Shown here: positions 33,976-45,752 of the stretch, piece by piece
Layout: every line of letters starts with the position of its first letter
Numbering within the stretch: position 1 is the first letter of the stretch
Made by a program: the position numbers and the translations under genes
Source of the DNA: Plotosus lineatus
Taxonomy: Eukaryota > Chordata > Actinopteri > Siluriformes > Plotosidae
Assembly: GCA_024760905.1 (NCBI GenBank)
Contig: CM045735.1
Span: 11,033,249-11,097,248 of the forward strand
DNA length: 64,000 nt
Reading direction: 5' to 3'
The notes under the pieces: model-generated
Told to the model about the DNA's origin: nothing
The model's input: only the letters and a program-made list of their open reading frames with translations
The model's database searches: none

Positions 33976-34855
33976 TTTTAGTGATGGGGCAGCGGTGGCC
34001 CGGTGCTGGATTACTGATCCCAAGGTTCGTGGTTCAAGCCTCACCATCAACAGATATCACTGCAGTCCCCACAGTGCCGCTAAGGCCACTCATTTTATAC
34101 TATCTGATTGACAGATCCACCGAAGCACTGGCAAAAGTGCCGCTAAAAAATTATTTTTAACTTTTTTAATTTATAATTTTTTCCCCCGTTGATTTCTGTA
34201 TTATGTATATGCTGATATGAAAAAAATATACAATTTTAATCAAACACAAAATCGTATCTTTAAATATTATGTATAATTGTGTGCGTTCGCCTTCGAGATC
34301 TCGCTTACATCTTTATATCCAAATGAATTCTCGCATCAGGTAACGTGAGTCAAGACTCCCAGCATGCTTTGCAAGCAATTCTAATGAACAGATAATGCAT
34401 TGTATTGAGACATATGTAATTTGCACACTATATTTGATGATATTCCCAGAACTTCTAGAGTCATCAACCAGATATTACACACGAAAAAATTTTAACAAAA
34501 CCTTCCTGTGCTATTAATATCAACAAAACAAAAAAACACTTTTTTTTCAAAATTGTAAATAATAATATTTTAAATCTAGTGGTCTTATGTTTTTCATATT
34601 TCCTCCGACATCACTAAATTTTTGCTGAAAAATCTGTCAACCAGAAAATAAAAAATGAGTGGCCTAACTGGGTTATCAAAGGCCAGCCATGTCTCTCATT
34701 CTCCTTCCTCAAGCGTAGGCCACATAGCCGTCAGCACGTCTTCATGCTGCGATGGCCTGGTGAGCTCTCCACAGGGTCAACTGAGATGCCCCCCCCCCAA
34801 AAAAAAAAACAAAAAAAAACAAAACACCAATTAGGATTAAGTATCTCAGAAAATC
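33976..34855 (+). mobile_element. SINE-A split by a Harbinger-like element
   Basis: The head runs to gtgccgctaa (34083) and continues at 34665 taactgggttatcaaaggcc. The tail ends near 34855 after an A-rich patch. Confidence 0.8.
34084..34664. mobile_element. Harbinger-like element, copy 2 (complete)
   Basis: 581 bp with inverted ends ggccactcattttatac and aaaaaatgagtggcc. The TAA duplications are at 34081-34083 and 34665-34667. Because it lies in a SINE of known sequence, the empty site (gctaactggg) can be deduced and confirms a 3-bp duplication. Same family as 13986-15387. Confidence 0.88.
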
Positions 34856-34857
34856 CA

Positions 34858-34933
34858 TGTTGTGGAAATATTCAAGAATCTTGCAAGATGTTCTGTTATG
34901 GTATGTAAATAATAAATGTATAAATGTAAATAC

Positions 34934-34980
<47 letters not shown>

Positions 34981-35650
34981 AATGTATAAACGTTATGAGT
35001 ATGTAATTATATTCAGTTAGTGTGCTGTAAATGGTGACACATGGTATTACTCAGCTGTTTTGGGGTCTCTGTTGTTTTGTCTGCATAGACTAATTGGGTC
35101 TGGAACTTTCCAGCATACAGTATTAGGGAAATTTCGAGATTGACCTAGTTATGTATGCGCCCTGTGACGGATCATATGATGAGAACATTCGAGAGAAGGA
35201 ACATTCCAGAACTTTAGAGAATCTATATAAGTTATCGACTGGCTCGGAGGGGGGAGGGGAATCATCCAATGGGAATCATCTAAGGCGGATCATCCAACAC
35301 ACATCATCTAAGTTTCAAGACTTCATCACCCAAGTCCATCATCCGCGTTCATCCACAGCCAGCGCGAGGATTTTCATCATTCGTTTCTTTTGATACGCGG
35401 GATTCCAAGCTTTTGACCGCCAGCACACGCGTGCCGTCTCTAAATTTACCATACTGCAGCTGCTTGGTGACTACTCTTATTTTGTGACCCTTGTTCTATT
35501 TGTATTTTGTTTAGGTGTAAACTGTCAGTTATTTTGTCTTATTTTCTTATTATTATTAAATTGTATATACAGTATGTTGTATGTCATGGCTTGTCTTGTT
35601 TTGCTGGTTTCACAGTGCACTTTTCCTATTCAAAATTTCCACACGTAACA
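34858..35650 (+). mobile_element. Possible solo LTR
   Basis: A 793-bp segment bounded by tgttgtgg and ccacacgtaaca, i.e. TG...CA with short imperfect inverted ends. Inside are a TATA-like tctatataagttat near 35220 and an A/T-rich attaaattg before the end. No retroviral genes, primer site or second copy are visible. The 5-bp flanks do not match, so the call is tentative. Gypsy-type or endogenous retrovirus origin cannot be decided. Confidence 0.4.
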
Positions 35651-35739
35651 GTTCTTAGAACAAGAAAACATTAGAATAGATGGACATTAGAATTTTTTTA
35701 ATATGCTACTGCTTTCAGTTTATATAATGAATGATTTTG

Positions 35740-36135
35740 CTTTCTTTTGGATCAATCATCTACTATTTGGTTGTATAGCCACTGGTTCTGAGAGCTGTTG
35801 TACATCTATGCTGCATGGAGTCAACCAACTTCTGGCACCCACAAACAGGTTTTCCAGCCCAGGAAAGTCCAGGTATTGCCTCAGAAACTGCCTTTTTGAG
35901 GTCATCCCACAAGTTTTCTATTGGGTCCGGGGATCAGGCTGGCCGCTCCATAATATCAACCTTATTGGACTGGAACCAAGATGTTGCCCGTTTACTGGTG
36001 CGCTTGGAGTCATTGTCTTGTTGGCACACCCATTTCAAGGGCATTTCCTCTTCAGCATGAAGGCAGCCCAACCTCACCAAGTGTTCTGATGTAGTCAAAC
36101 TGATCCATGATCCCTGGTGTGCGATAAATTGGCTT
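35740..36135 (-). pseudogene. Second Tc1-type transposase, C-terminal remnant
   Basis: Minus-strand phrases WVCQQDNDSKRTSKRATSWF, QSNKVDIMERPA and then PIENLWDDLKKAVSEAIPGL lie in different frames. They match the catalytic end of a Tc1-type transposase of a lineage different from that at 4676-6091. The second catalytic D (QQDND) and the E (PIENLW) survive. Terminal repeats are not found. Confidence 0.8.
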
Positions 36136-36231
36136 TTCAATTAGTGAAATAATGATAAAGAATCAGCAACAAGACTACCCCCCCCACACACTCCTTAAAA
36201 TAGCAAGATGCAAATTTGGACAAATAGAATA

Positions 36232-36479
36232 TTGTCGGCCCTCTACTTACGAAATTAATCCGTCCCAGAGCCTTTTTCGGAACCAGGAGTTTTCATAAGT
36301 AGACGTGCATTTTACATGTAAAACGTGTGATTCATTCCAAGGCTCCCAAGACTACCCGATAAATCCTTTAAAAATGATGAAATTACACAAATTTTGTATG
36401 TAATGTGTTAAAGAAATTTATTAGACCATTTAAACAATTTTATTAACATTAATTAAACCATTATTAAACTTTTGTTAAT

Positions 36480-36523
<44 letters not shown>

Positions 36524-37073
36524 CACTGTCTCTCTATCTCTCACACACACACAAATACTTTGAGTGCGCGATCTGCCGAACGCAGGTTCCACCCACACGC
36601 AGCCAACAGCGCTTTTGAGATGGGGTGTTGTATTTAAAGCAGAATTACCTGTTTGAAAGATCTGAGGTCCAGATTCAATATTAACTTGCTTCCTTACGAA
36701 ATTGGAGGTCTTGTGGTACCACCCACTTCCGTGCACAAAAACGCTTCGTGGCCGAATGTGGAGCTTTTGAGATGGGCGTGGCTCATCCGGACCTCCTCAA
36801 ATAAGCTGCACTGAGTACTGTAATCAAATCTCACAAACCAACAGTTCCGCTCTCCTTTACACACGTGACAAACAAGCTTTTAGGTACAGTCCTATGGCGA
36901 TTCAGCTCCCTCTTGGCCAATTGGAGAGCAACTCTCACATTGTTTGAATGGCACGTTTGACACTTTTCGTAAGAAGAGGTTGTTTCGTATGCAGAGGGCG
37001 AAAATTTAGGAAAATGTTTTTCGTAACCTGGATTTTTTGTATTCCAAGGTTTTCGTAAGTAGAGGGCCGACTG
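36232..37073. mobile_element. Tigger-like element, GTCGGCCCTCTACTTACG ends
   Basis: Left end gtcggccctctacttacgaa; right end, read in reverse, cagtcggccctctacttacg. The end motif recurs inside (tttcataagtagacg). A (CA) array is at 36480-36519. There is no transposase frame. Confidence 0.78.
36480..36519. repeat. (AC)n microsatellite
   Basis: Twenty AC units. Confidence 0.95.
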
Positions 37074-37182
37074 TTAGTGGGTGCTGAATACCTGAAGTTT
37101 AAAGATCAGTCCATAAGGTTGGCATAAGTTACCCATGATTCCATGCTATATTCATTTAGCACAAGGTCAAACTTTAAACATC

Positions 37183-37188
37183 TTTATT
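37183..37188 (-). promoter_or_regulatory. Candidate slbp2 polyadenylation signal
   Basis: AATAAA in the minus sense, about 370 nt past the slbp2 stop. Confidence 0.55.
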
Positions 37189-37554
37189 AGGTATGTTTTA
37201 AACAACTTTAAGTTGCACAAAAAGTTACAAAAGAACAGCAAGAAATCAAATTTTAAAAAGGCTGAAGTGAAAAACCAAACAAACTATGGTGCATTTCAGA
37301 GTACAGGGTTTTTTTTAGACAGTGAATAAGAGGCCATGCAACTAGTGACAAATCAAACATTAAAACAACTGCATTGGTGAAAACACGCCAAGGGCAGGAA
37401 CAGTGGTGTTGATAAATAAAAAGGACAATGCATTCATGTTAAGATGCTATTTGATGCTGAACTACCACCAATGTGTATGCAACAGTTTGAGATACTGGAC
37501 AAAGAAAAAAAAAAAAGGGGGGGGGGCATACATGTCATGGGAAGACGTTTCAAG

Positions 37555-38966
37555 TTAGTAAAATCTCCATAGTTGCTGTTCATTCTGCAAGTCTGCTTCA
37601 CTGCACGTGTTGTCCGTCTCCAAGAGAAACCTCAACCATCCCAGAACATTCTCCTCAGCAGTTAGGTGACTGTTAAAGGTATAGCCTAGTCCAGAAGACT
37701 GGTCCTGTTGGCTAGTTATTTCAGCCTGGGGGTGGAGGGGACAAAGCCTAAAACAGCCCGTTCTCCCCAAAAAAAAAAAAAAAAGTTGAACTGTATAGGT
37801 TCCACATACCTGGGCCACAAGAGGCTTCAAGAACCCGTTGGTTGAGCCCTCGCTGGGTTGATGAACTACAGAAATCTTGATATCAGATGTTTCAAACTTT
37901 CTGGGCTTTTCTACCTTCACTTCTTCACCCAGGTCAGTGTTCATTTGCTTAAGCAAACCCTGCCTAAGAGCCAAGACATGCAAGCCATTAAAATAAAAAT
38001 GCATGCCCTTCCGAAACAACTCCACACATGCATACAAATCTTATAGTTTAAAAATAAACCCGCTGATTAACATCTGACTTTCAGCATAGTGCTTTTTTTT
38101 TTTAATTTTGCTGAACTTAGTGTTTGCTCTGATGCGACATTAACAAGCAGGTGTAAAACCGTTACATGTTCATTTCCATGAAATTCAGTTGTGTAGTGAC
38201 GTATATATTTAAGGCCTATCAGATATGATTGTGTCATGCTGGACTAGAGGGAAATATTTATCGAATATTATTATTATTAGACCCGAATTGCCAGACATAC
38301 GTACAGTTGATCAACCGGGTCATTTTCTTCATTTCCTTGAGAGGCCAAAGGTGGATCCCATGCATGTAATGCTCTCCTCCAAAGTCTGACTTGCATGTCC
38401 CAAGATCGTCGGCTATACTTACGATATTTGTTTGGGGTGGACGGATGAAACCCAGGGATGCGAAAACGCCTGAAAATCAGTTTAAAAATGCAATATCCAT
38501 TATTTCAATCTACAGTATAGAAAATACCCATTCTGCCTGTTGAGAGCTTAAGCCTAAATCCATTGGCATGCAACACTTTTCCTTTCGGCTGTTCCCTTCA
38601 AGGGTCACCACCACGAATCATCTGCCTCCATCTCACCCTGTCCTCTGCATCTTCTCTTACACCAACGACCTTCATGTCCTCCTTCACCACATCCATGAAG
38701 CGTCTCTTTGGTCTTCCTCTAGGCCTTCTGCCTGGTAGGTCCAACCTCAGCATCCTACTACCAATATACTCACTATCCCTCCTCTGTACATGTCCAAACC
38801 ATCTCAATCTAGCCTCACTGACTTGGTCTCCAATACCTTTTCCATGTGCTGTCCCTCTGATGTGCTCATTCCTGATCCTATCCAGCCTCGTTATTCCCAA
38901 AGAGAACCTCAACATTTTCATCTCTGCCTCCTGTCTTCCCCCCCCCAGGCCACTTTTTCTAAATTA

Positions 38967-39020
<54 letters not shown>

Positions 39021-42000
39021 TTTTTAAAATATATGATATATAAAATAAATAAAAACTTCCATTCCATGTTAGTTATAATCCACATTGTTGTACTACATGC
39101 AACAAGACAGATGTGGTTAAACAATTTACACAACAAAAAAAAAAAAACCTGCAGTGTATTTTTGGTTTGGCAGAACCCAAAAAAAAAAAAAAAGTTTAGT
39201 TTTTCAAAAATAATTTGAGACTTGCCCTGTAAAACCTGAACCTAAACTAATTGTTTGTTGCTTCAAGAGACATCTTCCAAGGTCTTCTGACCTGTAATCG
39301 TGCAACATATATAAATATATATTAAAAAAAAAAAAAAAAAAAAAACCTCCACACAAGTCTGTCAGATGTCCGAACAGAGATAATTGAAACCTCTTTCCCA
39401 GCCAAGCATGTCTTACTGTGACTATAGAGTCTAATATCTATTCATATTCTTACTTTATACTGCAACATAGTTTTTGCATTCCCAGTTGTTACTCTTGGCA
39501 TTTAAAAATAGAGGATGTGTTTGGGAGGGGAGACAACAGCTTGCTTTCCTCCCTCACCTTTCAGCATTGAATATACAGGGATCCCTCGCTATGTCGCGCT
39601 TCAATTCATATGACTTCAGTGCATCGTGTTTTTCTTAAAATCTTAATAGAATTAAAAATAAGGAAATTGAGGAACAGATTAAACGTTAAGGGAAAATGCC
39701 ACAAAAACAGGCCAAATTATGGAGGAGAAAAAAAAAAAAAAAAACCCCAACAAAACTACTTGCATTTTATGCAAGGTGCACATTTAAGTGTGTGCGTATT
39801 TTTATTTACATCATGAATTATTTCTTAAGTTTGTTCAGGAGGGGTTGATCCCAATTCTGTGGTCGCAGGGGATCTTGGTCCCAATTAACCACAGAAAGTG
39901 AGGGATCCCTGTACACTAAACATGGGTACAAAAACACTCACGTTTCTATGAACGAGTTCAGGGAACTCTAGCACCTTATCCAACTTGCCTCTATAAATGG
40001 TCAAAGTATGTAAACGCAAGCCATAGAGTTGCGTTTTGAGTCACCCTGTTCTATAGTGTAGTACAGCCTAGAACCGTTATGCACCTCAGGTACAGCCACA
40101 TCGCCTTCAGCACATAATCATAAAGCAGTGCATAGATGAGATAGAATTGTACTGCCTGACTTGTCTGCTCTTTCAAGATTTAAGGGGGGGGGGGGGGCGC
40201 ATAACTCAAAGTGAATAATGCTTGAATCAAAATAAAGTGTTACGGTCACTTGGAGCAGATGGAATTGTTGGCAAATCAGGAGTATGGTCATTGGCACCCA
40301 GTCCTGATCAATACACTAAGAACAGAGGCTAGCACAGGGGTGGGCAATCTGATCCGCAAAGGGCCGATGTGGGTGCAGGTTTTCACTTCAACCAAACAAT
40401 AGCCACACCTTCCACCCGTTTCTACCAATCACTGATCATCGAAAAAAGAAGAAAAAAAACCCTAGATTGGACATAACTGTTTCAATTCTGAAGTGGAGCC
40501 ATCTTGGTGAGATCACCTTGCTTCAAGTCTTACAGTAATGTGATCTCACCAAGATGGCTCCACTTCAGAATTGAAACAGTAAATGTCCAATCTAGGGTTT
40601 TTTTTTCTTCTTTTTTCGATGATCAGTGATTGGTGGAAACAGGTGGAAGGTGTGGCTATTGTTTGGTTGAAGTGAAAACCTGCACCCACATCGGCCCTTT
40701 GCGGATAAGATCACCCACCCCTGGGCTAGCACATGTGGCCTAATCCCATAAGTGCAGTTATAGCACAAATAGCTTAAACCGTTAATATTGGCATGGACAG
40801 TCTTGCTACTCAAAAAAAACTTCAGATATGGATCACAGCCAGCAGTTAAATTGGCAGATGCAAATCTGAACTACCGAGTACAACTTAAAAAACAAAAACT
40901 CCTTGGCAGTCATTTTCTTGATCCTTGCTTGAACTGAAGTTACATCTATTCAGTCATCTTTGCCTGCTGTCCAAATGCTCTTATTTGTGCATTGAGGGGT
41001 GAGGAAGAGAAGCGTGACATAAGAGCTACATGCCAACATATAAATAACTGCCCCCTTACATGACGGACGCTTTTACACCATGCCGCATTCAGACACATGT
41101 CACGCCGCATGATGCTTCAAAGGAACTGATGCTTGGTCTTAAAAAAAAAAAAAAAAAACTAGATTGGACATCACCGTTTCAATTCTGAAGTGGAGCCATC
41201 TTGGTGAGATCACCTTAAAGCAAGGTGATCTCACCAAGATGGCCCCACTCCAGAGTTGAAACATGGATGTTGAATCTATTTTTTCTCCCCCTTCTTTTTT
41301 CTTTTGATGACCAGTGATTGAAACAGGTAGAAGGTGTGGCTACTGTTTGGTTGAATTGAAAACCTACACCCACAACAGCCCTTTGTGGATAAGATTGAAG
41401 ACCGGTCATCACCCAGTGTCAGACAAATCTCAGGCTCAGTTCAGGCTCAGCTCCCCACCACGACCCTGAAAGATTAAGCGGTTTGGTAAATTAGTGAATA
41501 AACTCAGTATTACTTTGGCACTTGCGTCACGTAGTTCTGGTAACCACAAGTGTTCTTTCCGTACTGAATCTGCTTTTCTCTTCGCTTTAAAACCGACTCA
41601 TTAGTCTCAAAAAATCCTGGGTCCACATTATGAGGACGCCACCGCAGCCTTGATGGCGATCTACAAAAAAAAAAAATAAAAATAGGTCAACAGTACTAGC
41701 TGATCAAATAATCTGTCAGTACTGATCATTCCAATGTACAGCAAGGTACACAGCTGACCTCTTGAAGTCATCCAGGTCCTCTGTCCCAACAGCAACATTA
41801 GCGGTGGAAATCTTCAGGATACACCTCTCAAGAATGGAGGATCTAAAGAGAGACCCCCCCCCCAAAAAAAAAAAAAAAATTAGCATACAGATACAGCAAA
41901 TATGCATCAACTTTGGTAATAGAGTGAAGATAACTGCGGAACTGAAGATGAAACCTGCGGGGTTTGTTTCCAGTCCAGGAACTCTGAGCTCCACTCATCG

Positions 42001-42429
42001 GCGACTGAGGCGTCCGAGAGCTACACAATTTTACAAAAAAAATAAACAGAGCCACACAAAACAGGCCGACACGCAAACATCCCAGAGCACAACATAAACC
42101 TCAAACTATAAATATCACAACACAGATTTGACCCTAGTGCTTCAGATCTTTACCTTCTTACCTGACCAGGCTATCAAAGACCGTACTGCAGCCTGGGAGA
42201 AGCCAGGGCTCTGGACTACCAGGGGGAAGAGGCAGCCTAAGCTTCACATCTTGAAGTCGATCATGGTTGGACCATGGGGGGAAAGGCAACCCCCTACAAT
42301 ACAAAAAAAAAAAAAAAACAATAGAACCCAAATAAAAATAAAATATAAAGTCTAAACCATAACAGGAAGTTAAAAGTTGGACCTGGATTCCAAAGGACTC
42401 TGAAGAAGGGACTCAATGTGTGTTGTCAT
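37555..42429 (-). CDS. slbp2: Histone stem-loop-binding protein, SLBP2 type
   Basis: Eight exons: 42429-42383, 42293-42162, 42020-41955, 41842-41759, 41660-41514, 38469-38305, 37963-37810 and 37725-37555. Introns 1 to 6 are all phase 2 and intron 7 is phase 0; all have GT/AG ends. The product is 321 residues, starting [19 protein letters not shown] binds the 3' stem-loop of replication-dependent histone mRNA for processing and translation. The RNA-binding domain (residues about 124-200) includes [31 protein letters not shown], the TPNK motif in [20 protein letters not shown] and ALHAWDPP. The N and C termini do not resemble SLBP1, and GYQNY-type wording fits the oocyte-class SLBP2 known from fish and frogs. 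Naming it slbp2 rather than a diverged slbp1 is inference. Intron 5 (38470-41513) is filled with transposable elements. Confidence 0.93.
38577..38958 (-). mobile_element. RTE-clade LINE, copy C (5'-truncated)
   Basis: Minus strand: [38 protein letters not shown] and [20 protein letters not shown]. It starts at ttttcctttcggctgttccc, is interrupted at about 38938-38950 by a C run, and is followed by a TA array. It lies in slbp2 intron 5, in the same orientation as the gene. Confidence 0.85.
38969..39020. repeat. (TA)n(CA)n microsatellite
   Basis: About 20 TA units and five CA units. Confidence 0.9.
39576..39911. mobile_element. MITE-1, compact complete copy
   Basis: 336 bp, with ends cagggatccctcgctatgtc and gtgagggatccctg and TA on each side (39574-39575, 39912-39913). 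This is the cleanest copy for defining the family termini. It lies in slbp2 intron 5. Confidence 0.92.
40335..40723. mobile_element. hAT fold-back MITE with 8-bp duplication
   Basis: 389 bp that is almost entirely one inverted repeat: left arm 40335-40516, loop about 40517-40539, right arm 40540-40723. The ends are caggggtgggcaa and cacccacccctg. The flanks ggctagca at 40327-40334 and 40724-40731 are identical 8-bp duplications, which is diagnostic of hAT. It lies in slbp2 intron 5. Confidence 0.95.
41159..41410. mobile_element. Same hAT fold-back family, truncated
   Basis: Shares ctagattggacatcaccgtt, the loop-side arms (ggtgagatcacctt, then aaggtgatctcacc) and the right outer arm (ggtgtggctactgtttggtt). 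The left outer arm is missing and replaced by an A run at about 41140-41158. It is also in slbp2 intron 5, about 430 bp from the complete copy. Confidence 0.85.
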
Positions 42430-42977
42430 GCTGACTTTGTCGCAGAGTAGGCCTCATAGTTTGAAAGAGCTTTAAATCAGCATCAGGTGCGGCAGGGCGG
42501 AGTCACACAAATAAGTCAGCAAATGTCATCAATTACTATGAGATTTCTGTGATTTTCAAATGTCTCGTATTTACTCCAGTATTATTCTGTCCAAGTACAA
42601 ACCTCCTTCATGAATAATTCATATTTCTATCTGTCATGCTAATCTTCAGTGCTCTGAAATGGTCAAATATCAGAAATTTAACCACAGTTGTTGTTTTTTT
42701 CAAAATGTACAGTTTATTTAAGTACAGGTACACACTCATTCCCATTTGAAAGATTACTCAGTGATGATATACAGTACAGTGTTCTAAATATGTAGGTACT
42801 TCTGTCTTTACATTTCAAAATAAAAGCTCTTCTGGATTTAATTCTTAATGCAGGCGAAAAGCTACAAAAATCCAAAAAAAAACAAACAAAAAAACATGAT
42901 CAATTAATTAATCGATTAATAAATGTATGTATTATACTTAATTTTTGCTTTTGTTCATGATTAATAAATAAATACCC

Positions 42978-43222
42978 ACAGTGCAGCTAACTGGGTTATC
43001 AAAGGCCGGGCGTGTCTCTCACTGTCTATGGTGTCATGTAAATGAACCATTGCTGATTTTCGACAAGAGTAGCTGCAAAGCCGTCAGCGTGTTTCCGCCC
43101 TGTGATGGCCTGGCGAGCGGTCCAGGGTGTACTCTGCCCTCGCCTAGAGTCGGCTGGGATGGGTGCCAGCCTCCTCGTGACCCTAATTAGGATTAAGCGG
43201 TTACAGAAAATGAACTGAACTA
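42978..43222 (+). mobile_element. SINE-A, 5'-truncated, L2-type tail
   Basis: Starts at cacagtgcagctaactgggt; ends ccctaattaggattaagcgg then a short aat/aaat tail. It lies just upstream of the slbp2 start. Confidence 0.8.
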
Positions 43223-43879
43223 ATAAATAAATAAGATTGAGGTTCCCTTTATTCGAATCAAATCACCTTAAATGGGATGTTTCTTTACCCTGTTTCAGTA
43301 CAGTACCCTGCTAGGGATGTTCTTCTCACATTCCTGCCAGACATTACAGTGAGTGAATGAGTAAATAATTGCTTTACACTCAGCCCACAAATTTTCAGTT
43401 ATATTTAGGACAAGAACAATTTTGGATCCATCACCTCTGAAGGCGCAAACACATTGATGGCAATCCAATGGCCTGAGACCCTGAGAGTAGAATAATGTTT
43501 GAATCACACAGTGAGACACATAATGAGACACACAGCTTGTCACAGACACTAGAAGCAGGCATGGTCATCATTATCGCATATTATAATGATAAAATAATCC
43601 ATAACATTTTTGATTCTGTTTGTTTTTCCCGTGTTATACCACACACAGTTTAAAGGGCAATTTATTAATCCATATTCAGGCACATCCGCCTGGCATTTGG
43701 CACATAACTGGTAACAAGAGCAATAAGAAAGTGTAAACCTCCACAAAGCCCAACAAGGCTCCATCTATCTATCTAGTGCCGGAGTCGTAGGACGACCATT
43801 GGCGACCCACCATGAAGGAGAACACCCTGGTTATCATCTTCATGGAGGTTTTCTTGGCAGGATTAGTGCAGTGGGTTGC

Positions 43880-44125
43880 CATTGCCTTCTGCACGATGCA
43901 AACCTACAGGCAATTTAGAACAGCCAATGTGCATGCACCGATACTGTGCACAGGTACTGTGCATGTCTTTGGATTGTGGGAGGAAACCGGAGCACCCGGA
44001 GGAAACCCGTGCAAGCATGGGGAGAACATGCAAACTCCACACAGAAACACCCAGGCCAGGAATTGAACCCAGGCCTTCTTGCTGTGAGGCGGACGTGCTA
44101 ACCACTATGCCACCGTGCCGCCCAA
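43880..44125 (-). mobile_element. SINE-B, reverse, no tail
   Basis: Well-preserved body and head: gaggaaaccggagcacccgg, gccttcttgctgtgaggcgg, then ccactatgccaccgtgccgc. The L2-type tail is replaced on the left by unrelated sequence (43775-43880, gacccaccatgaaggagaac) that I cannot assign. Confidence 0.78.
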
Positions 44126-44518
44126 AGCTCCATAACAACCAAAAAGTCACAATTAAAGGCCAATGTCTCTCACTGTGAGAGACGTGTAAATTGTTGGATG
44201 TCATTCGTAAAGAGTAGGCCATTGGGTTTCTTTCAGCATGTTTTTGCCCTGCGATGGCCTGAACTGAAAGCTGTGAAAAAATAAAGTTAACAGTTGAAAT
44301 ATTATAAGAACCAAGAGGTTACTTTTCATAAAGTAATAGTTATGTTTATAAATGAAATAAATGTCCTTAGTACTGAATAAACGTCTGTCTGTCTGTCTGT
44401 CTGTCTGTTGAAATTAAATGAATTCAACCTAATTCTTACACCAACACAAGTCTTTATTCTACTGATGGTCCTCTGTTAAAGCAGAGCTGAACAACCAATA
44501 TGATTTGCGAATAAACCG

Positions 44519-44609
44519 TGACGTCATTAGAGCACATGACGTAACATTTACCGTAATTTATCAATCATTTGGTAGACCTAGATTTGCTCAACTGTTCTCT
44601 GTGACGTGT
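44519..44609. promoter_or_regulatory. CRE-like site cluster between slbp2 and zmat2
   Basis: A full palindromic CRE, TGACGTCA at 44519-44526, is followed by TGACGTAA at 44537-44544 and TGACGTGT at 44602-44609. A CCAAT box lies at 44495-44499. The spacing suggests a CREB/ATF-type regulatory element in the divergent intergenic region. Binding is not shown by sequence alone. Confidence 0.45.
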
Positions 44610-45019
44610 AGTGATCAGCCCCCGCTGGTGGCGATTAAGTAAAAGGTTCGAGACTCTCTGCTTCATTCAACCCAGATCTCACATGGCGACCCCTATTGCT
44701 AAATGTTATGAATAGCAGCCAAGTAATTTGATGGTCGTGATGAGACTTTAGTTATGGTGCAAAAATTAATTAATAGTGCAATTATATCCGTTATTTTGTT
44801 ATCAATGCAATTAACATTAACATTAACATTAATGATAAGTATTTTAATGTCATATATTATAATACTCTTTAACACCATGTTATGTTTTTGTATGTAATTT
44901 TTAGTTTTTATTGTTTATGTAAACGATGACAAAGGGAATTATTAAAAATAAAAACTGCAAAAAAAAAAAAACATAAAAGTAGGGTGCGTTTTATTTATTT
45001 ATTTAAATTTTGTTTATTA

Positions 45020-45180
45020 GGCTGCATGATAATGCCGTGGTTAGCATGTCTGATTGACAGCAAGAAGGCCAGAGTTCAAGTCCCAGGCTCATGTGTTCCT
45101 GTGTGGAGATTGCACGTTCTTCCAAACATGTATAGGTTTTATCTGGGTATTCTAGTTTCCTTCCACAGTCCAAGTACAGA
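45020..45180 (+). mobile_element. SINE-B head fragment
   Basis: Head aatgccgtggttagcatgtc, gcaagaaggccagagttcaa; body to agtttccttccacagtccaa. Confidence 0.7.
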
Positions 45181-45289
45181 CTCCATTTTAGAAATCAAAA
45201 GAAGGAAAGGGGTGGGGGGTGGGGAGGAGAAAATGCATATGGATAAATGATAAATCTACATTTTTTATCTTCTGTGTGTATTTTATAGG

Positions 45290-45430
45290 AAATTGATCAT
45301 TCATTCATTTATTTTCTGAACTACTTAATCCTAATTAGGGGCACAGGGAAGATGGCGCTCATCTCAGCTGACTCTGATCCAGGGCATAGTACACCCTGAA
45401 CTGCTTGCCTGGCCATCTCAGGGCAACTTT
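45290..45430 (-). mobile_element. SINE L2-type tail fragment, reverse
   Basis: Reads ttcattcattt, ttaatcctaattaggggcac and ccagggcatagtacaccctg: only the tail region remains. Confidence 0.65.
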
Positions 45431-45591
45431 ACTCCTCCATTGTCTTACTAATTTAATTGTATAATATTACTATAATTAGACTAATATTGCGATATTAACT
45501 CAACTCACTTGTTCGTTATTTTCCAAAGATTATTTAATGAGCATACGTTGTAACTGTGCTTTTATTTTTTAAATCATTTTCCATAAAGTAT

Positions 45592-45752
45592 TTATAAAGT
45601 GTAGCAGCAAAGCCATCAGCAGGTTTATGTCCCTTGCTAAAGGGTTGTGTCAGGAAGGACAGCCGACGTAAAAACCTGTGCCAAATCAAACGTGGGAATT
45701 ATTGGCTGTGACGACCCTGATAAAGAGAAAAAGCCGAAAGGAAAAGAAGAAG
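45592..45752 (+). mobile_element. SINE-A 3' fragment, RTE-type tail
   Basis: From aagtgtagcagcaaagccat to gataaagagaaaaagccgaaagg. It ends about 100 bp before the zmat2 start codon, so it limits how long the zmat2 proximal leader can be unless the SINE is part of it. Confidence 0.78.
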
